Of a stretch of 64,000 nt of DNA, positions 29,687 to 41,407 are shown piece after piece; position 1 is the stretch's first letter, and each line of letters opens with the position of its first letter. This DNA is from Frondihabitans sucicola (GTDB taxonomy: Bacteria; Actinomycetota; Actinomycetes; Actinomycetales; Microbacteriaceae), in NCBI RefSeq assembly GCF_030296615.1, contig NZ_AP027732.1, forward strand, positions 1,612,001 to 1,676,000, given 5' to 3'. The position numbers were made by a program, and so were the translations under genes. The notes beneath the pieces are model-generated. The model did not search any database and was not told the DNA's origin. It saw only the letters and a program-made list of their open reading frames with translations.

Positions 29687-31222
29687 ATGTCCCGCGCAAC
29701 CATCACCCTCGACCGCGACTTCACCATCGGGGAGGTGCCCAGGCGATTGTTCGGCTCGTTCGTCGAGCACATGGGTCGCTGCGTCTACACCGGCATCTAC
29801 GAGCCCGGTCATCCCGAGTCCGATGAGCGGGGGTTCCGGCAAGACGTGCTGAAGCTCGTCAAAGAGCTGGGCGCGACCGTCATCCGCTACCCCGGCGGCA
29901 ACTTCGTCTCCGGCTACAACTGGGAAGACGGCGTCGGCCCCGTGTCGGAGCGGCCGCGGCGACTGGACGGCGCCTGGCACACGGTCGAGACGAACGCCTT
30001 CGGCCTCCACGAGTTCGTGGAGTGGTCGAAGGAGGCCGGGACCGAGATCATGGAGGCCATCAACCTCGGCACGCGCGGCGTCAACGAGGCCCGCGAGCTC
30101 GTCGAGTACGCCAACCACCCCGGCGGGACCGCTCTCTCCGACCGCCGCATCGCCAACGGCGCGAAGGACCCCTTCGACATCAAGCTCTGGTGCCTCGGCA
30201 ACGAGCTCGACGGGCCCTGGCAGATCGGCCACAAGACCGCCGACGAGTACGGTCGCCTCGCGCAGGAGGCCGGCAAGGCCATGCGCTTCGTCGACCCGAC
30301 CATCGAGCTCGTCGCGGTGGGGTCGTCGAACTCCGGCATGCCGACCTTCGGCTCGTGGGAGCACACCGTCCTCTCGCACGCCTACGACGAGGTCGACTAC
30401 ATGTCGATGCACGCCTACTACCAGGAGCACGACGGCGACGCCGAGTCGTTCCTCGCCAGCGCGGTCGACATGGACTACTTCATCGAGTCGGTCACGGCGA
30501 CCGCCGACGCCGTGCGGGCGAAGCGGAAGGCCAAGAAGTACATCAACCTCTCGTTCGACGAGTGGAACGTCTGGTACCAGCGCGGCCTGACCACCGACGA
30601 CCAGCCGTCGGCCGTCAGCCAGTCGTGGCGCGAGCACCCGCGCCTCATCGAGGACGCCTACAACGTCACCGACGCCGTCGTGGTGGGCACGCTCCTCAAC
30701 TCGCTGCTCCGCCACGGCGACCGCGTGTCGATCGCGAACCAGGCGCAGCTCGTCAACGTCATCGCGCCGATCCGGTCCGAAGAGAACGGTCCGGCCTGGA
30801 AGCAGACCATCTTCTGGCCGTTCGCCCGCATGGCCGCCCTCGCGAAGGGGCAGATCCTGCGCGCAGCCGTCACGTCCGACCGGATCGAGACGGCCCAGTT
30901 CGGCGACGCCGACCTCGTCGACGTCAGCGCCACCTACGACGAGGCGTCCGGTCGGGTCGCCCTGTTCCTGGCCAACCGCGGGCTCGAGGAGCCCGCTGAG
31001 GTCGATGTCGCTCTCCGCGGGTTCGCGGGCGCGCGCGTCGTCCGGGCCGAACTGCTCGAGGTCCCCGAGGGCGGCTCCCGCTACACGGCCAACACGCTCG
31101 ACGCGCAGGACGCCGTGGGCCTGGTTCCCCTCGAGGGCGTCACGGTCGACGGATCGTCCGCGAAGCTGTCGCTGCCCGCGCTCTCGTGGGCGGTCGTCGA
31201 GCTCGAGGTCACGCGCGGCTGA
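29687..31222 (+). CDS. abfA: Alpha-L-arabinofuranosidase, GH51
   Basis: The 511-residue enzyme releases terminal L-arabinofuranose from arabinan or arabinoxylan fragments. RLFGSFVEHMGRCVYTGIY is the conserved N-terminal strand; GNELDG gives the acid/base E173 and SFDEWNVWY the nucleophile E292, close to the standard GH51 spacing. There is no signal peptide, so it acts on imported oligosaccharides. The ATG at 29687 has GGAG four bases upstream; an earlier ATG at 29654 lies inside the promoter. The LacI gene at 28187 is the likely regulator. Confidence 0.94.
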   Translation: MSRATITLDRDFTIGEVPRRLFGSFVEHMGRCVYTGIYEPGHPESDERGFRQDVLKLVKELGATVIRYPGGNFVSGYNWEDGVGPVSERPRRLDGAWHTVETNAFGLHEFVEWSKEAGTEIMEAINLGTRGVNEARELVEYANHPGGTALSDRRIANGAKDPFDIKLWCLGNELDGPWQIGHKTADEYGRLAQEAGKAMRFVDPTIELVAVGSSNSGMPTFGSWEHTVLSHAYDEVDYMSMHAYYQEHDGDAESFLASAVDMDYFIESVTATADAVRAKRKAKKYINLSFDEWNVWYQRGLTTDDQPSAVSQSWREHPRLIEDAYNVTDAVVVGTLLNSLLRHGDRVSIANQAQLVNVIAPIRSEENGPAWKQTIFWPFARMAALAKGQILRAAVTSDRIETAQFGDADLVDVSATYDEASGRVALFLANRGLEEPAEVDVALRGFAGARVVRAELLEVPEGGSRYTANTLDAQDAVGLVPLEGVTVDGSSAKLSLPALSWAVVELEVTRG

Positions 31223-31236
31223 GCCCGAGGGGGCTC
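31221..31236. terminator. Short hairpin between abfA and hrpA
   Basis: GAGCCC and GGGCTC form a 6-bp stem directly after the abfA stop and before the convergent hrpA stop. It is short and has no T-run. Confidence 0.4.
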
Positions 31237-31246
31237 GCCCGCACGG

Positions 31247-34200
31247 TCACGACGCGGCGGCGAGCACCTTCTGGATCCGCTGCAGCGAGACCGACTCGGC
31301 GGGGCGGAGATCCTGCGCGAACAGCGAGAGGCGGAACTCCTCGAGCATCCAGCGGGCCCGGGTGAGCGAAGGATCAGCCCCGGCAGCAGGCGGGAAAGCG
31401 CCACCCGCATCGACGTACCTTGCCGTGGCCTGCTGCACCTCGACCATCCACGCGCGATCGCGAGCGGGATTCTCGAGCAGTTTCGTGATCCGGCGCTGGA
31501 TCCCGACGAGGTAGACCGGAACCCGCTGCAGGCGCGCCAGCCCGGTGGCCGAGACGAAGCCGGGAAACAGCAGGCGATCGCGCTGCTCGCGGGCGTCGGT
31601 CAGAGCCGGCAGCAGCGCCAGGTTGGTGGCCTGCTTGAGGGCCTTGTCGGCGTCTCGCGCGGCGGTCAGGGTGCGAGCGACGAGCGAGACGGTCTGGAAC
31701 ATCGAGTCCATCACGGCGGCCGACACGCGATCGCGCACGGTCTCGAACTCCTTCTTGGTGAACAGCAGGCCGTCGGGCTTCACGCGGAAGAGCACGTCGT
31801 CGACGACGGCGACGAGGCAGTCGGCGAACAGCGCCGCCGTGTTCTGGTACGGGCTGGTCGCCAGGATCAGCTTCTCCTGGCTGGTCAGATGCTGCTGCAC
31901 GTAGGCGATCGGCGAGGGCGTCTGCAGCATGAGCAGGCGCCGGACTCCGCGCGGAGTCGCGAGCGCCTGGTCGGCGGCGGTGGCCATGAGCTGGATCGAC
32001 ACCGAGGTGCCCTCGTCGACGAGCGCGGGGTAGGCGCGGATCGTCGTCTCGCCGTGACGCGTGTCGACCGTCTGCGGGAGATCGTCGAAGTCCCATTTCG
32101 TGATGCCCTCGCGCTGGATCGTCGGCCCGGCGACGGTCGCCGGCGCTTCCGTCGCGCGCGCCACGCTGCGGCGGGTATCGAGAGCGAGCGACTTCTGCAG
32201 TGCGCCGAGGTCTTTGTCGATGCCGACGACGACGCTCTTCTCGTCGACGACGGCGAAGGTCATGCGGAGGTGCGCCGGGATCCGCGACAGGTCGAAGTCG
32301 GCGGACGACACCGGCGTGTAGGTGAGGCGCTTGATGACCTCGGCCACGGTCGCCGTGAAGGGGACGGTGAAATCGTGCGGCTCGTCCGGGAGCTCTGCCG
32401 TGATCTTCGCGGCCCAGTCGGCTGCGGGCACGACGTTCTTGCGGATCTGCTTCGGCAGCGACTTGATGAGCGCGGTGACGAGTTCGTCGCGGAAGGCGGG
32501 CACCTGCCAGTCGAAGCCCCCGGGCTGCAAGCGGGCGAGCAGTGGAAGCGGCACGAGCACGGTGACCCCGTCGTCGTGCGACCCTGGTTCGAACCGGTAG
32601 CGCAGGGCGAGGTGCTGGTCGCCCTGCCGCCAGGCCGTCGGATACTTCTCGTCGTCGACCTCGGGCTCTTCCTCGCCGAGGAGGTCTTCGGCCTTCATCG
32701 TGAGAAGGTCGGGCGTGGCGGCGCGCGTCTTGCGCCACCAGCCCTCGAAGGAGCGCATGCTGCTCACCTCGGCGGGGACCCGGCGGTGGTAGAACTCGAA
32801 CACCGCGTCGCCGTCGACCAGGATGTCGCGGCGGCGCGTGCGCTCCTCCAGCTCGGTCAGCTCGTCGATCAGCGCGTTGTTGAGCTGCTGGAACGTCTGG
32901 TGCGACTCCCAGTCGCCCTCGACGAGCGCGTGCCGAATGAAGAGCTCGCGCGCATAGACCGGGTCGATCCGGCTGAACTGGACGCGCTGCCGCGGGATGA
33001 TCGGGACGCCGTAGAGCGTGACCCGCTCGAAGGCGACGACCGCCCCCTGCTTCTTCTCCCAGTGCGGCTCGGAGTGGCTGCGCTTGACGAGGTCACCGGC
33101 GATCGGGGCGGCCCACGCAGGATCGATCGCGCCGTTGACGCGGGCGAACAGGCGGCTGGTCTCGACGAGCTCGGCGCTCATGATCGCGTTCGGCTGCTTC
33201 TTCGCCAGGGCGGAGCCCGGGAAGATGACGAACCGGGACTGGCGTGCGCCGACGTAGTCCTTCTTCTGCAGGTCTTTCAGCCCGATCTGACTGAGCAGGC
33301 CCGCAAGGAGCGACTTGTGGACGCCGTCGGGGTTGGCGCTCGGCTCGCCGATGTGAAGGCCCAGAGGCTTCACGGCGCGGACGAGCTGCCGGTAGACGTC
33401 TTGCCACTCGCGGATGCGCAGGTAGTTCAGGAACTCGGCCTTGCAGAGGCGACGGAACGCGCTCGAGCCGAGCTCTCTCTTCTCTCGAGGTAGTTCCAGA
33501 GGTTGAGGAACGTCAGGAAGTCGCCGGACGGGTCGGTGAAGCGCGCGTGCTGCTGGTCGGCCTGCGGGCGGCGCTCGAGCGGCCGCTCCCGAGGGTCTTG
33601 GATGCTCAGGCCTGCGACGATGGCCATGACCTCGCGGGTGGTGGCGTGCTGTTTGGACTCGAGCACCATTCGCGCGAGGCGGGGGTCGATCGGAAGCCGG
33701 GTGATCTGCCTGCCGACTCGGGTGATCCTGCCCTCGCCGTCGACCGCGGTGAGTTCTCTCAGCAGGTCGAGGCCGTCTTTGATGCCGCGGGAGTCGGGCG
33801 GTTGCAGAAACGGGAACTTCGCGATGTCGCCCAGGCCGAGCGAGATCATCTGCAGGATCACGGCGGCGAGGTTCGTGCGCAGGATCTCGGGTTCGGTGAA
33901 CTCCGGGCGCTTCTCGAAGTCTTGTTCGGAATAGAGCCGGATCGCGATGCCGTCGCTGGTGCGGCCGGAGCGACCCGAGCGCTGGTTGGCGCTCGCCTGC
34001 GAGATGGCCTCGATCGGCAGGCGCTGGACCTTCGCGCGCGTGGAGTAGCGGCTGATGCGCGCCGTGCCCGCGTCGATCACGTACCGGATGCCCGGGACCG
34101 TGAGGCTGGTCTCGGCGACGTTCGTGGCGAGGACGATCCTGCGCCTGGTCCCGGCCGTGCGGGATGTCTCGAAGACGCGGTGCTGGTCGGCGGCGCTCAG

Positions 34201-35022
34201 GCGGCCGTAGAGGGGAGCACCTCGGTGAAGGGGAGGTTGCGGCCCCGGATCGACTCTTCGGCGTCGCGGATCTCGTTCTCGCCGGAGAGGAAGACGAGGA
34301 CGTCGCCGTTGCTCTCGCGGGCGAGTTCGTCGAGGCCGTCGTTGATGCCCTGGAGGTAGTCGCGATCGTCGGCGCGTTCTGGGCGGGGGCCGGGTCGTCG
34401 TCGTCGGGGTCGTCCGATCCTGCGCTGTCGTCATCGGCCACGAGGGGGCGGTAGCGGATCTCGACCGGGTACGTGCGGCCAGACACCTCGATGATCGGGG
34501 CCCCGTCGAAGTGCTTGGAGAACGACTCCGGGTCGATCGTGGCGCTCGTGATGATGAGCTTGAGGTCGGGGCGGCGGGGAGCAGCTGCTTGAAGTAACCG
34601 ATGAGGAAGTCGATGGTGAGGCTGCGCTCGTGGGCCTCGTCGATGATGATCGTGTCGTACTTGAGCAGATCGCGGTCGAAGTGGATCTCGTTGAGCAGGA
34701 TCCCGTCGGTCATCAATTTGATGCGGGTGTCGGCCCCGACGTGGTCGGTGAAGCGGACCTGGTAGCCGACGAGGCCGCCGACCTCTTCGTGCAGCTCGTC
34801 GGCGATGCGCTCGGCGACGGTGCGGGCGGCGATGCGGCGCGGCTGGGTGTGGCCGATCATCGTGGCGCCGAGCTCGAGGCAGATCTTCGGCAGCTGGGTC
34901 GTCTTGCCCGACCCGGTCGCGCCCGCGACGATGACCACCTGGTTGTCACGGATCGCGGTCGCGATGTCGTCGCGCCGCTGGCTGACCGGCAGCTCCGGCG
35001 GGAAGGTGATCGTGGGATTCAT
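31247..35022 (-). CDS. hrpA: ATP-dependent helicase HrpA, frameshifted four times
   Basis: Four one-base losses, near 34580, 34378, 34205 and 33485, split a protein that totals about 1259 residues when repaired, close to the usual HrpA length. [15 protein letters not shown] is the Walker A motif, [13 protein letters not shown] is the DEAH box, [15 protein letters not shown] is motif V and QRSGRSGR is motif VI. The C-terminal 700 residues (DUF3418-type tail) are uninterrupted. All four breaks shift the frame in the same direction, matching missing bases. The helicase acts on RNA; no operon partner is evident. Confidence 0.92.
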
Positions 35023-35192
35023 GAGCGTTCCAGTCTAAGACGCGCTCATTGTGCACAGGGCGGCTTCCGGCTCGCGTTCTCCACGGGCGCACGCCGAGTC
35101 CGGCGCCGGGACGCCGAGAGGCGGCACTCTGGTCGCAGGAGGATGACGGATCGCCGCTTCACCCGGCCGACCGGGGCGAGGGGCGGGCAGGA

Positions 35193-36745
35193 TCAGGCGT
35201 GCGCCGGAGCGAAGCGCGTCACGAGTTCACGCTTGAGCACCTTGCCGCTCGGGCCGAGGGGAAGAGCGTCGACGATGTGCACCACGCGGGGGTACTTGTA
35301 GGCGGCGATCTCGTCGCTGACGAACGCGATCAGTTCTTCGGGGGTCGCGGTGGAGTCGGGGCGTAGCACGACCGCCGCCTCGATCTCCTGTCCGTGCGTC
35401 TCGTGCGGCACGCCGAACACGGCCGCCATGGTGACGTCCGGGTGAGCGGCGAGCACCTCCTCGACCTGGCGCGGATACACGTTGTAGCCGTTGCGGATGA
35501 TCATGTCCTTGGTGCGGTCGACGATCGTGAGGTAGCCGTCGTCGGACTTCGTCGCGAGGTCCCCGGTGCGGAACCAGCCGTCCACGATCGCGCGAGCGGT
35601 GTCCTCCGGCCGGTTGAGATAGCCGTTCATGATGTTGTGCCCACGGATGACGAGCTCGCCGATCGATCCGTTGGGCATCAGGACGATCGCGTCCTCGACG
35701 CTCGAGTCGGCGATCTCGACGTCGACACCCCAGATCGGCGTGCCGATGGTGCCCGGTCGAGGCGTCCGGCCGACGTGGTTGAACGTCGCGACCGGTGACG
35801 TCTCGGTGAGGCCGTAGCCCTCGTGGATCTCGGCGCCGTAGACATCGCGGAATCGGTCGATGATCGCCACCGGCAGAGCGGCGCCGCCCGAGATCGCGTA
35901 CTTGAGGGTCGGCCTGCTGGCGCTGCGGGTGGCCGCGTCGAGGAGCGCCATGTACATCGTGGGCACACCCATGAAGATGTCGCAGCCCTGCTCCACCATC
36001 ACCTGCAGCGCCGCGTCGCCGCTGAACTTCGGGACCATGACGACCGTGGCGCCGGCGCGGAACGCGACGTTCATCGTGCAGGTCTGGCCGAACGTGTGGA
36101 ACAGCGGGAGGGCGCCGAGCACCTTGTCGCCGGCCTTCATCTCGAACGTGCTCAGCAGGAGGACGTTCACCTGCTCGAGGAGAGCGAAGTGAGAGCCCTC
36201 CGCGCCCTTCGGCTGACCGGTCGTGCCGCTCGTGTAGAGGATCGTGGCCGTGTCGAAGGGGTCGCGGGGCACGTAGGTGTCGAGCGGCTCGGCCGCTTCG
36301 GCGAGCGCCTCGAGCCGGTCGTACCCGGTCACCAGGTCGGACGGCGCGAGAACCGTGACGACGTCGACTCCGGCGAGACCGGCTCCCGGTGCGCCCTCGG
36401 CCAGGAGGGGCGCCGCGCAGACCAGCATGGTCGAACCGCTGTCGCGGAGGACGTACTCGATCTCGTGCTGCTTCAGGAGCGCGTGGATCGGAACAGCGAC
36501 GGCTCCGAGCGCGAGCACCGCGTAGTACACCCGGGGAAGTCGGCCACGTTCGGTACCAGCATCGCGACGCGGCTGCCCTCCGTCACCCCCTTGGCTCGAA
36601 GGGCTCCGGCGTATTCGCGGGTCTGCCGCCAGAGCTCCGAGTAGGTCGTCGAGACCGGACCGACCGTGACGGCGATCTCGTCGGGGAAGCGGTCGGCGGA
36701 CTCCTTGAGGATCGAGGCGACCGAGGCGGTGGCGGTGTGACTCAT
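35193..36745 (-). CDS. AMP-dependent acyl-CoA synthetase, frameshifted
   Basis: About 517 residues result after restoring one base near 36535 (CCCCGGG run). ILYTSGTTGQPKGAEGSH is the AMP-binding P-loop, EGYGLTETSP is motif A5, WFRTGDLA is motif A7 and PSGKVLKREL carries the catalytic Lys near the C-terminus. The family activates carboxylic acids as acyl-adenylates and transfers them to CoA. Length and sequence suit a long-chain fatty-acid ligase. It stands alone on the minus strand. Confidence 0.9.
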
Positions 36746-36911
36746 CGGACTCTTCTTTCGTCTTCGTTGACGGCAGTGGTGCGAGTGGTGCGACTGGTCA
36801 TCGCATCATACGATTGCATCCTTTGAGTCGCGAGGCTCCGGGTCAGGTTTCACCCGCAGGATCGCACGCGCCGCCAGCGGGTACGCCGCGGACGCCGTCG
36901 AAGAGCGCCGC

Positions 36912-37585
36912 CTACGGTGTCGAGTCGACCCAGCGGTCGCGGGCCCTCGCGCCCGCGGCGGTGAGGCGATCGACCTGCGGGGCGAGCCACGGCCAGGCGA
37001 TCCCCACCCCGACGCAGAGGGCGACGACGTCGAACAGGCGGCCCTGCCAGGCGGTGGCGTTCGCGAACGTCTGGAGCGCGTCAACCGGCAGGAGTCCCCA
37101 CGCGAGCGAGATCAGTTCTGTTGCGACGGCCAGGACGGCCAAGACGGTGATGCCGCGTCGGGCGCTCGTGGAGGCGCCGCGCGAGGACACGGCGAAGACG
37201 GCTGCCGTCACCAGCGCCAGCAACTGGGCGAGGAGACGCAGCCGAGGACGATGCCGAACGCTCGGACGCCGGCGGACGAGAAGTCGACGGAGCCACGCGG
37301 GAAGAACCACGCAGCGACGACGCCGACGACGGCCAGGGCACCCGACACGAACAGGGCCCACCTGGCCAGCCGGCTCGGTCCGAGCAGCCCCGCGCCGGCG
37401 CCGGGAAGGCCGAAGGCGATGACCGCGAAGCCCACGAACAGCGCGACCGCCACGATCAGCCCGGCGGCCTCGCCGTACCACCACCCGAACGGACGGAGAA
37501 GGATCAGGTGAGCGACGACCACACCGGCACCGCCGACGAGCGCAACTCGTGAATCGAGCCGAGGAGACTCCGCAGTCTGGACCAT
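36912..37585 (-). CDS. Membrane protein of unknown function, frameshifted
   Basis: About 224 residues with one base restored near 37232. Six or seven hydrophobic segments are visible, including GGAGVVVAHLILLRPFGWW near the N-terminus and FDVVALCVGVGIAWPWLAP near the C-terminus. No family is recognised. It begins 44 bases downstream of the osmoprotectant operon on the same strand and might be co-transcribed. Confidence 0.6.
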
Positions 37586-37628
37586 GACGACATCCTGCCA
37601 CTGGTCCGAGATATCAGCCAGGAGGGTG

Positions 37629-38651
37629 CTACGGCGCCGTGATGAAGCCCTCTTTCTTCATCCAGTCGAACGCGACGTCGGCCGGCTCCTCGCCCTTGAC
37701 GTCGACCCGCAGGTTGAGCGCACGCAGCTGCGTGTCGGTGAGCTTCGGGGAGATCTTGTCGAAGACGCCCTTCAGCTGCGGGTATTTCGCAAGGGTCGCG
37801 GTCTGGAAGACGGGGGCGACGTTGTACGCCGGGAAGAACGCCTTGTCGTCTTTCAGCACGGTGAGGCCCAGCGCGTTGATCCTGCCGTCCGTCGTGTAGA
37901 CCTCGCCGAAGTTGCAGGTTCCTCGGTCGGTGGCCGTGTAGACGGTGCCGGTGTCGAGCACGTTGACGTTCTTCGACGGGACGCCGTTCGGGTCGCCGAG
38001 CTTGAGGCCGTAGTGCGCGAGCATGGGCTTGAAGCCGTCGCTGCGCGAGTTGAACTCGGCCTCCACGCAGAAGGTGCGCTCGGAGACGGGCAGCGACTTG
38101 ATCTGCGAGAGCGACGTGATGTTGCCGAGCTTCTTGCCCTGCTCCTCGCGCACCGCCAGAGCGTAGGTGTTGTTGAGCGGAGCCGGCTGCAGCCAGGTGA
38201 GGCCGTTCTTCAGATCGGCGTCGTGGACGGCGGCGTACTGCTTCGCCTTGTCCGGGATGCCCTTCTTGCCGCCGAGGTAGGTCAGCCAGGCGGTGCCGGT
38301 GTATTCGTAGGTGAAGTCGGCACCGTCGTCGAGCATCAGCTGTCGGACGGCCACGCTGCCGGGCACGTTCGTCATGTCGGTGACCTTGAAGCCGGCGGCC
38401 TGTGCTGCGAGCACGGCGATCTTGCCGAGGATCAGCTGCTCCGTGAAGTTCTTGGTCGTGACAGTCAGCTCGGCGTCGTCGGGCAGGCCCTTGATCGGCT
38501 TGATCGAGCCGGGGCCCGCGGCGGGCACGAAGGCGGTCGCCGGCTGCAGGCCGCAGCCGGTCAGGAGCAGGGCAGCGGCCGCGCCGGCGGCGACGAGCGT
38601 CGTGCGGACGACGCGACGCTTGCGGGTGGGGAAGTTCAGGTGCGGGCTCAT
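37629..38651 (-). CDS. Osmoprotectant ABC transporter substrate-binding lipoprotein (OpuCC/ProX type)
   Basis: The 340-residue protein has a basic N-terminus, a hydrophobic run and the lipobox LLTGC. LTVTTKNFTEQLILGKI is the hallmark start of the OpuAC-type binding domain for glycine betaine, choline or carnitine. The last cistron of a four-gene operon; its ATG overlaps the upstream permease stop (ATGA). Confidence 0.92.
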   Translation of the reverse strand: MSPHLNFPTRKRRVVRTTLVAAGAAAALLLTGCGLQPATAFVPAAGPGSIKPIKGLPDDAELTVTTKNFTEQLILGKIAVLAAQAAGFKVTDMTNVPGSVAVRQLMLDDGADFTYEYTGTAWLTYLGGKKGIPDKAKQYAAVHDADLKNGLTWLQPAPLNNTYALAVREEQGKKLGNITSLSQIKSLPVSERTFCVEAEFNSRSDGFKPMLAHYGLKLGDPNGVPSKNVNVLDTGTVYTATDRGTCNFGEVYTTDGRINALGLTVLKDDKAFFPAYNVAPVFQTATLAKYPQLKGVFDKISPKLTDTQLRALNLRVDVKGEEPADVAFDWMKKEGFITAP

Positions 38652-39427
38652 CGGAGTCCCTTCGGTCGCAGGGTGTGTTCGACGACGCGCCCGAGCCAGT
38701 CGATCAGGAGAGCCAGCAGGGCGATCAGCAGGGCTCCGGAGACGAGCACCTTCGGGAGGAACAGGTTCACGCCCGTGGTGATCAGGAGTCCGAGGCCGCC
38801 GGCCCCGATGAAGGTCGCCAGCGCGGCCGAGCCGACGAGCAGGACCAGCGCGGTGCGGATCCCCGAGAGCATCACCGGCACGGCGAGCGGAAGCTCGACC
38901 TTGAGCAGGACGGCCATCGAGCTCATGCCCATGCCCCGCCCGGCCTCGACGAGACGCGCGTCCACGCTCTGCACGCCGATCATGGTGTTCCGCAGCACGG
39001 GCAGGACGGCGTAGGCGACGAGGGCGACCACGGCCGCCCAGAAGGAGAATCCCAGCCAGAAGGCGAGCAGGACCACGAGACCGATGGCGGGAGCAGCCTG
39101 TCCGATGTTGCTGATGGCCAGAATGACTCCGCTCGCGCGCTTGAACGGCTTGCGGGTGAGCAGGACCCCGAGGGGGATGGCGATCAGGAGGACGATCACG
39201 GCCGAGACGAAGGTCAGGGCGAGGTGCTGCTGCGTGTAGGTCAGGAGGTCGGCGGGGTTCAGCGTCGAGCGCTCGGTGGGCGTCAGGTTCGCGGTGTTCA
39301 GCCAGACCACGAAGCCGGCGAAGACGACGGCGATGGCGAGGGGCTGGATGAGGAGCCCGCGCCAGGTCGTCGTCGGTGCCTTCTTGTCGACCTTCGCAGC
39401 GAGCTGCTCCTGAACGACGGCCGTCAC
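38648..39427 (-). CDS. Osmoprotectant ABC transporter permease
   Basis: The 259-residue protein has about six helices and the coupling region EAGRGMGMSSMAVLLKVELP, followed by GAGGLG typical of OpuCD/ProW permeases. It overlaps genes on both sides by four bases. Confidence 0.92.
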   Translation of the reverse strand: MTAVVQEQLAAKVDKKAPTTTWRGLLIQPLAIAVVFAGFVVWLNTANLTPTERSTLNPADLLTYTQQHLALTFVSAVIVLLIAIPLGVLLTRKPFKRASGVILAISNIGQAAPAIGLVVLLAFWLGFSFWAAVVALVAYAVLPVLRNTMIGVQSVDARLVEAGRGMGMSSMAVLLKVELPLAVPVMLSGIRTALVLLVGSAALATFIGAGGLGLLITTGVNLFLPKVLVSGALLIALLALLIDWLGRVVEHTLRPKGLR

Positions 39428-40682
39428 AGGGAATTCCCGCTGGCGGCCGACTCGAGCTCGGGGTCGTTCTGCGCCTGAACGACCTCGAGGGTCGCCGTGT
39501 TGGTGCCCACCGGTCGATCCTGCGCCTCGAGCGCTTGGCGCCGGGAGCGCGTGATGGCCTCCATGACCACCTCCACCGTGATGACGCCGACGAAGCTGTC
39601 GCGTGCTCCGGTGACGAGCGCCGCTCCGGCGCTCGAGACGAGCATCGTGTCGAGCGCGTCGTTGAGCGTGGCCCCCTGGCCGACGACGGGAAGAGCCGGG
39701 TCGACGGCGGTCGAGACGGTCTCGAGGCGCGTGAGCTGGCGGCGGGACGGCCAGCTGATCGGGCGATTCCGCTCGTCGACGATCACGGCGTGTTCGTGGC
39801 CGGCTTCGTCCACCCGCGCGAGCACCGCTGATCCTGCTTCCCCGGCTTGGCCACGACGGCCTCCTGGAGGTCGACGTCGCGAACGCGGGTCAGGGTGAGC
39901 TGCTTGAGCCCGGCCCCGGCGCCGATGAAGTTCTCGACGAACTCGTTGGCGGGTTCGGCGAGGATCCGCTCCGGGGTGTCGTACTGCACGATGTGCGCGC
40001 CTTCGGTGAAGACGACGATCCAGTCGCCGAGTTTCACGGCCTCGTCGAAGTCGTGGGTGACGATCACGATGGTCTTGTGCAGTTCGTGCTGGATGTTGAT
40101 GAGCTCGTCTTGAAGGCGCTGCCGCGTGATCGGGTCGACGGCACCGAACGGCTCGTCCATGAGGAGGACGGGCGGGTCGGCGGCGAGGGCCCTGGCGACG
40201 CCGACGCGCTGCTGCTGGCCGCCGGAGAGCTCTTTCGGGTAGCGGTCGCGGTAGGTCGCGGGGTCGAGCGACACCAGCTCGAGGAGCTCGTCGACGCGAG
40301 CCGTGATGCGGCTCTTCGACCAGCCGAGCATCTTGGGGACGATCGCGATGTTCTGAGCGACGGTCATGTGCGGGAACAGGCCCCCGGCCTGCACGACGTA
40401 GCCGATGCGCTTGCGGAGGTCGTCGCCGTCGATCGTGGTCACGTCGTCGTCGCCGAGCTGGATCGTTCCCTCGCTCGGCTCGATGAGGCGGTTGATCATC
40501 TTCAGCGTCGTCGTCTTGCCGCAGCCCGAGGGGCCGACGAGCATGACGATCTTGCCGGCCGGGATCTCGAGGGTGATCCCGTCGACGGCCGGCACCTTCT
40601 GGCCGGGGTAGCGCTTGGTGACCTTGTCGAGGACGATGCCCCGGCTGGTCGTGGTCGTGGGGGCTGCTTCGTTATGCGACAC
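39424..40682 (-). CDS. Osmoprotectant ABC transporter ATPase with CBS domains, frameshifted
   Basis: About 419 residues with one base restored near 39838. [18 protein letters not shown] is Walker [16 protein letters not shown] is the ABC signature and [12 protein letters not shown] is Walker B. The C-terminal 130 residues, after the break, form a tandem CBS module ([23 protein letters not shown]) like that of OpuCA, which senses ionic strength or nucleotides. It starts inside the end of the upstream permease gene. Confidence 0.92.
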
Positions 40683-41319
40683 GGATACCTCGCGAGATGG
40701 TCAGGCGGCCGAGGCCGAGGAGAAGGAGATCGAGGATGAAGGCGAGGACGACGACGCCCACCACTCCGACGACGACGGATTGCAGGGAGTTGGCTCCGCC
40801 GAGACGGCTGAGGCCGGCGAACACGAACCCACCGAGGCCGGGGCCGAGGCCGTACGCCGTGACGGCGGCGACGCCCATGACCATCTGCGCCGAGATGCGG
40901 ATGCCGGTCAGGATGATGGGCCACGCGAGCGGCAACTCGACGGTGGCGAACGTGCGGAAGCGGCTCATGCCGACCCCGCGAGCCGACTCGACGACGGTCG
41001 GATCGACTTCGGCGAGCCCGACGACGGCGTTGCGCAGGATCGGGAGCGTCGCGAAGAAGGTCACGACGACGACGGACGGGACCACACCGAAGCCGAGCGG
41101 CGCGATGAGCAACCCGATCAGCGCGAAGGAGGGGATGGTGAGGCCGACGGCCGAGACGCCGTTGGCCAGGCCGCTGAGCGGTTTGCTGCGATAGACGAGA
41201 GCGGCGATCACCAGGGCCAGGACCACGGCCAGGACGAGGCACTGGATCACCAACGAGAAGTGCTGCCAGGACGAGAACCAGATCTGGTCCCATCGGTCGA
41301 TCACGAATTTCCACAGCAT
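40672..41319 (-). CDS. Osmoprotectant ABC transporter permease (first gene)
   Basis: The 215-residue protein has five or six helices and the coupling loop ESARGVGMSRFRTFATVELP. It is the first gene of the minus-strand operon permease-ATPase-permease-binding protein. It overlaps the ATPase start by 11 bases. Confidence 0.92.
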   Translation of the reverse strand: MLWKFVIDRWDQIWFSSWQHFSLVIQCLVLAVVLALVIAALVYRSKPLSGLANGVSAVGLTIPSFALIGLLIAPLGFGVVPSVVVVTFFATLPILRNAVVGLAEVDPTVVESARGVGMSRFRTFATVELPLAWPIILTGIRISAQMVMGVAAVTAYGLGPGLGGFVFAGLSRLGGANSLQSVVVGVVGVVVLAFILDLLLLGLGRLTISRGIRVA

Positions 41320-41367
41320 CAGTCGTCGGTTCCGTTCACATCGGTTTCGTCACGAGGTCCTTGGTGT

Positions 41368-41407
41368 GCCCCTGAAAAGGGCAATAAGTCGCCAACCCTA
41401 GCGACTT
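41368..41407 (-). promoter_or_regulatory. Paired hairpins in the osmoprotectant operon leader
   Basis: AAGTCGC (41386-41392) and GCGACTT (41401-41407) are inverted around eight bases, and GCCC and GGGC (41368-41371, 41379-41382) form a second small hairpin. They lie 50-90 bases upstream of the operon. An operator or an RNA leader are both possible; it does not match a riboswitch I know. Confidence 0.4.

Noticed and set aside
31247..35022. hrpA and the other frameshifted genes as true pseudogenes
   Set aside because: Each break is one base, coding potential continues perfectly on both sides, and broken genes of unrelated roles are spread through the window.
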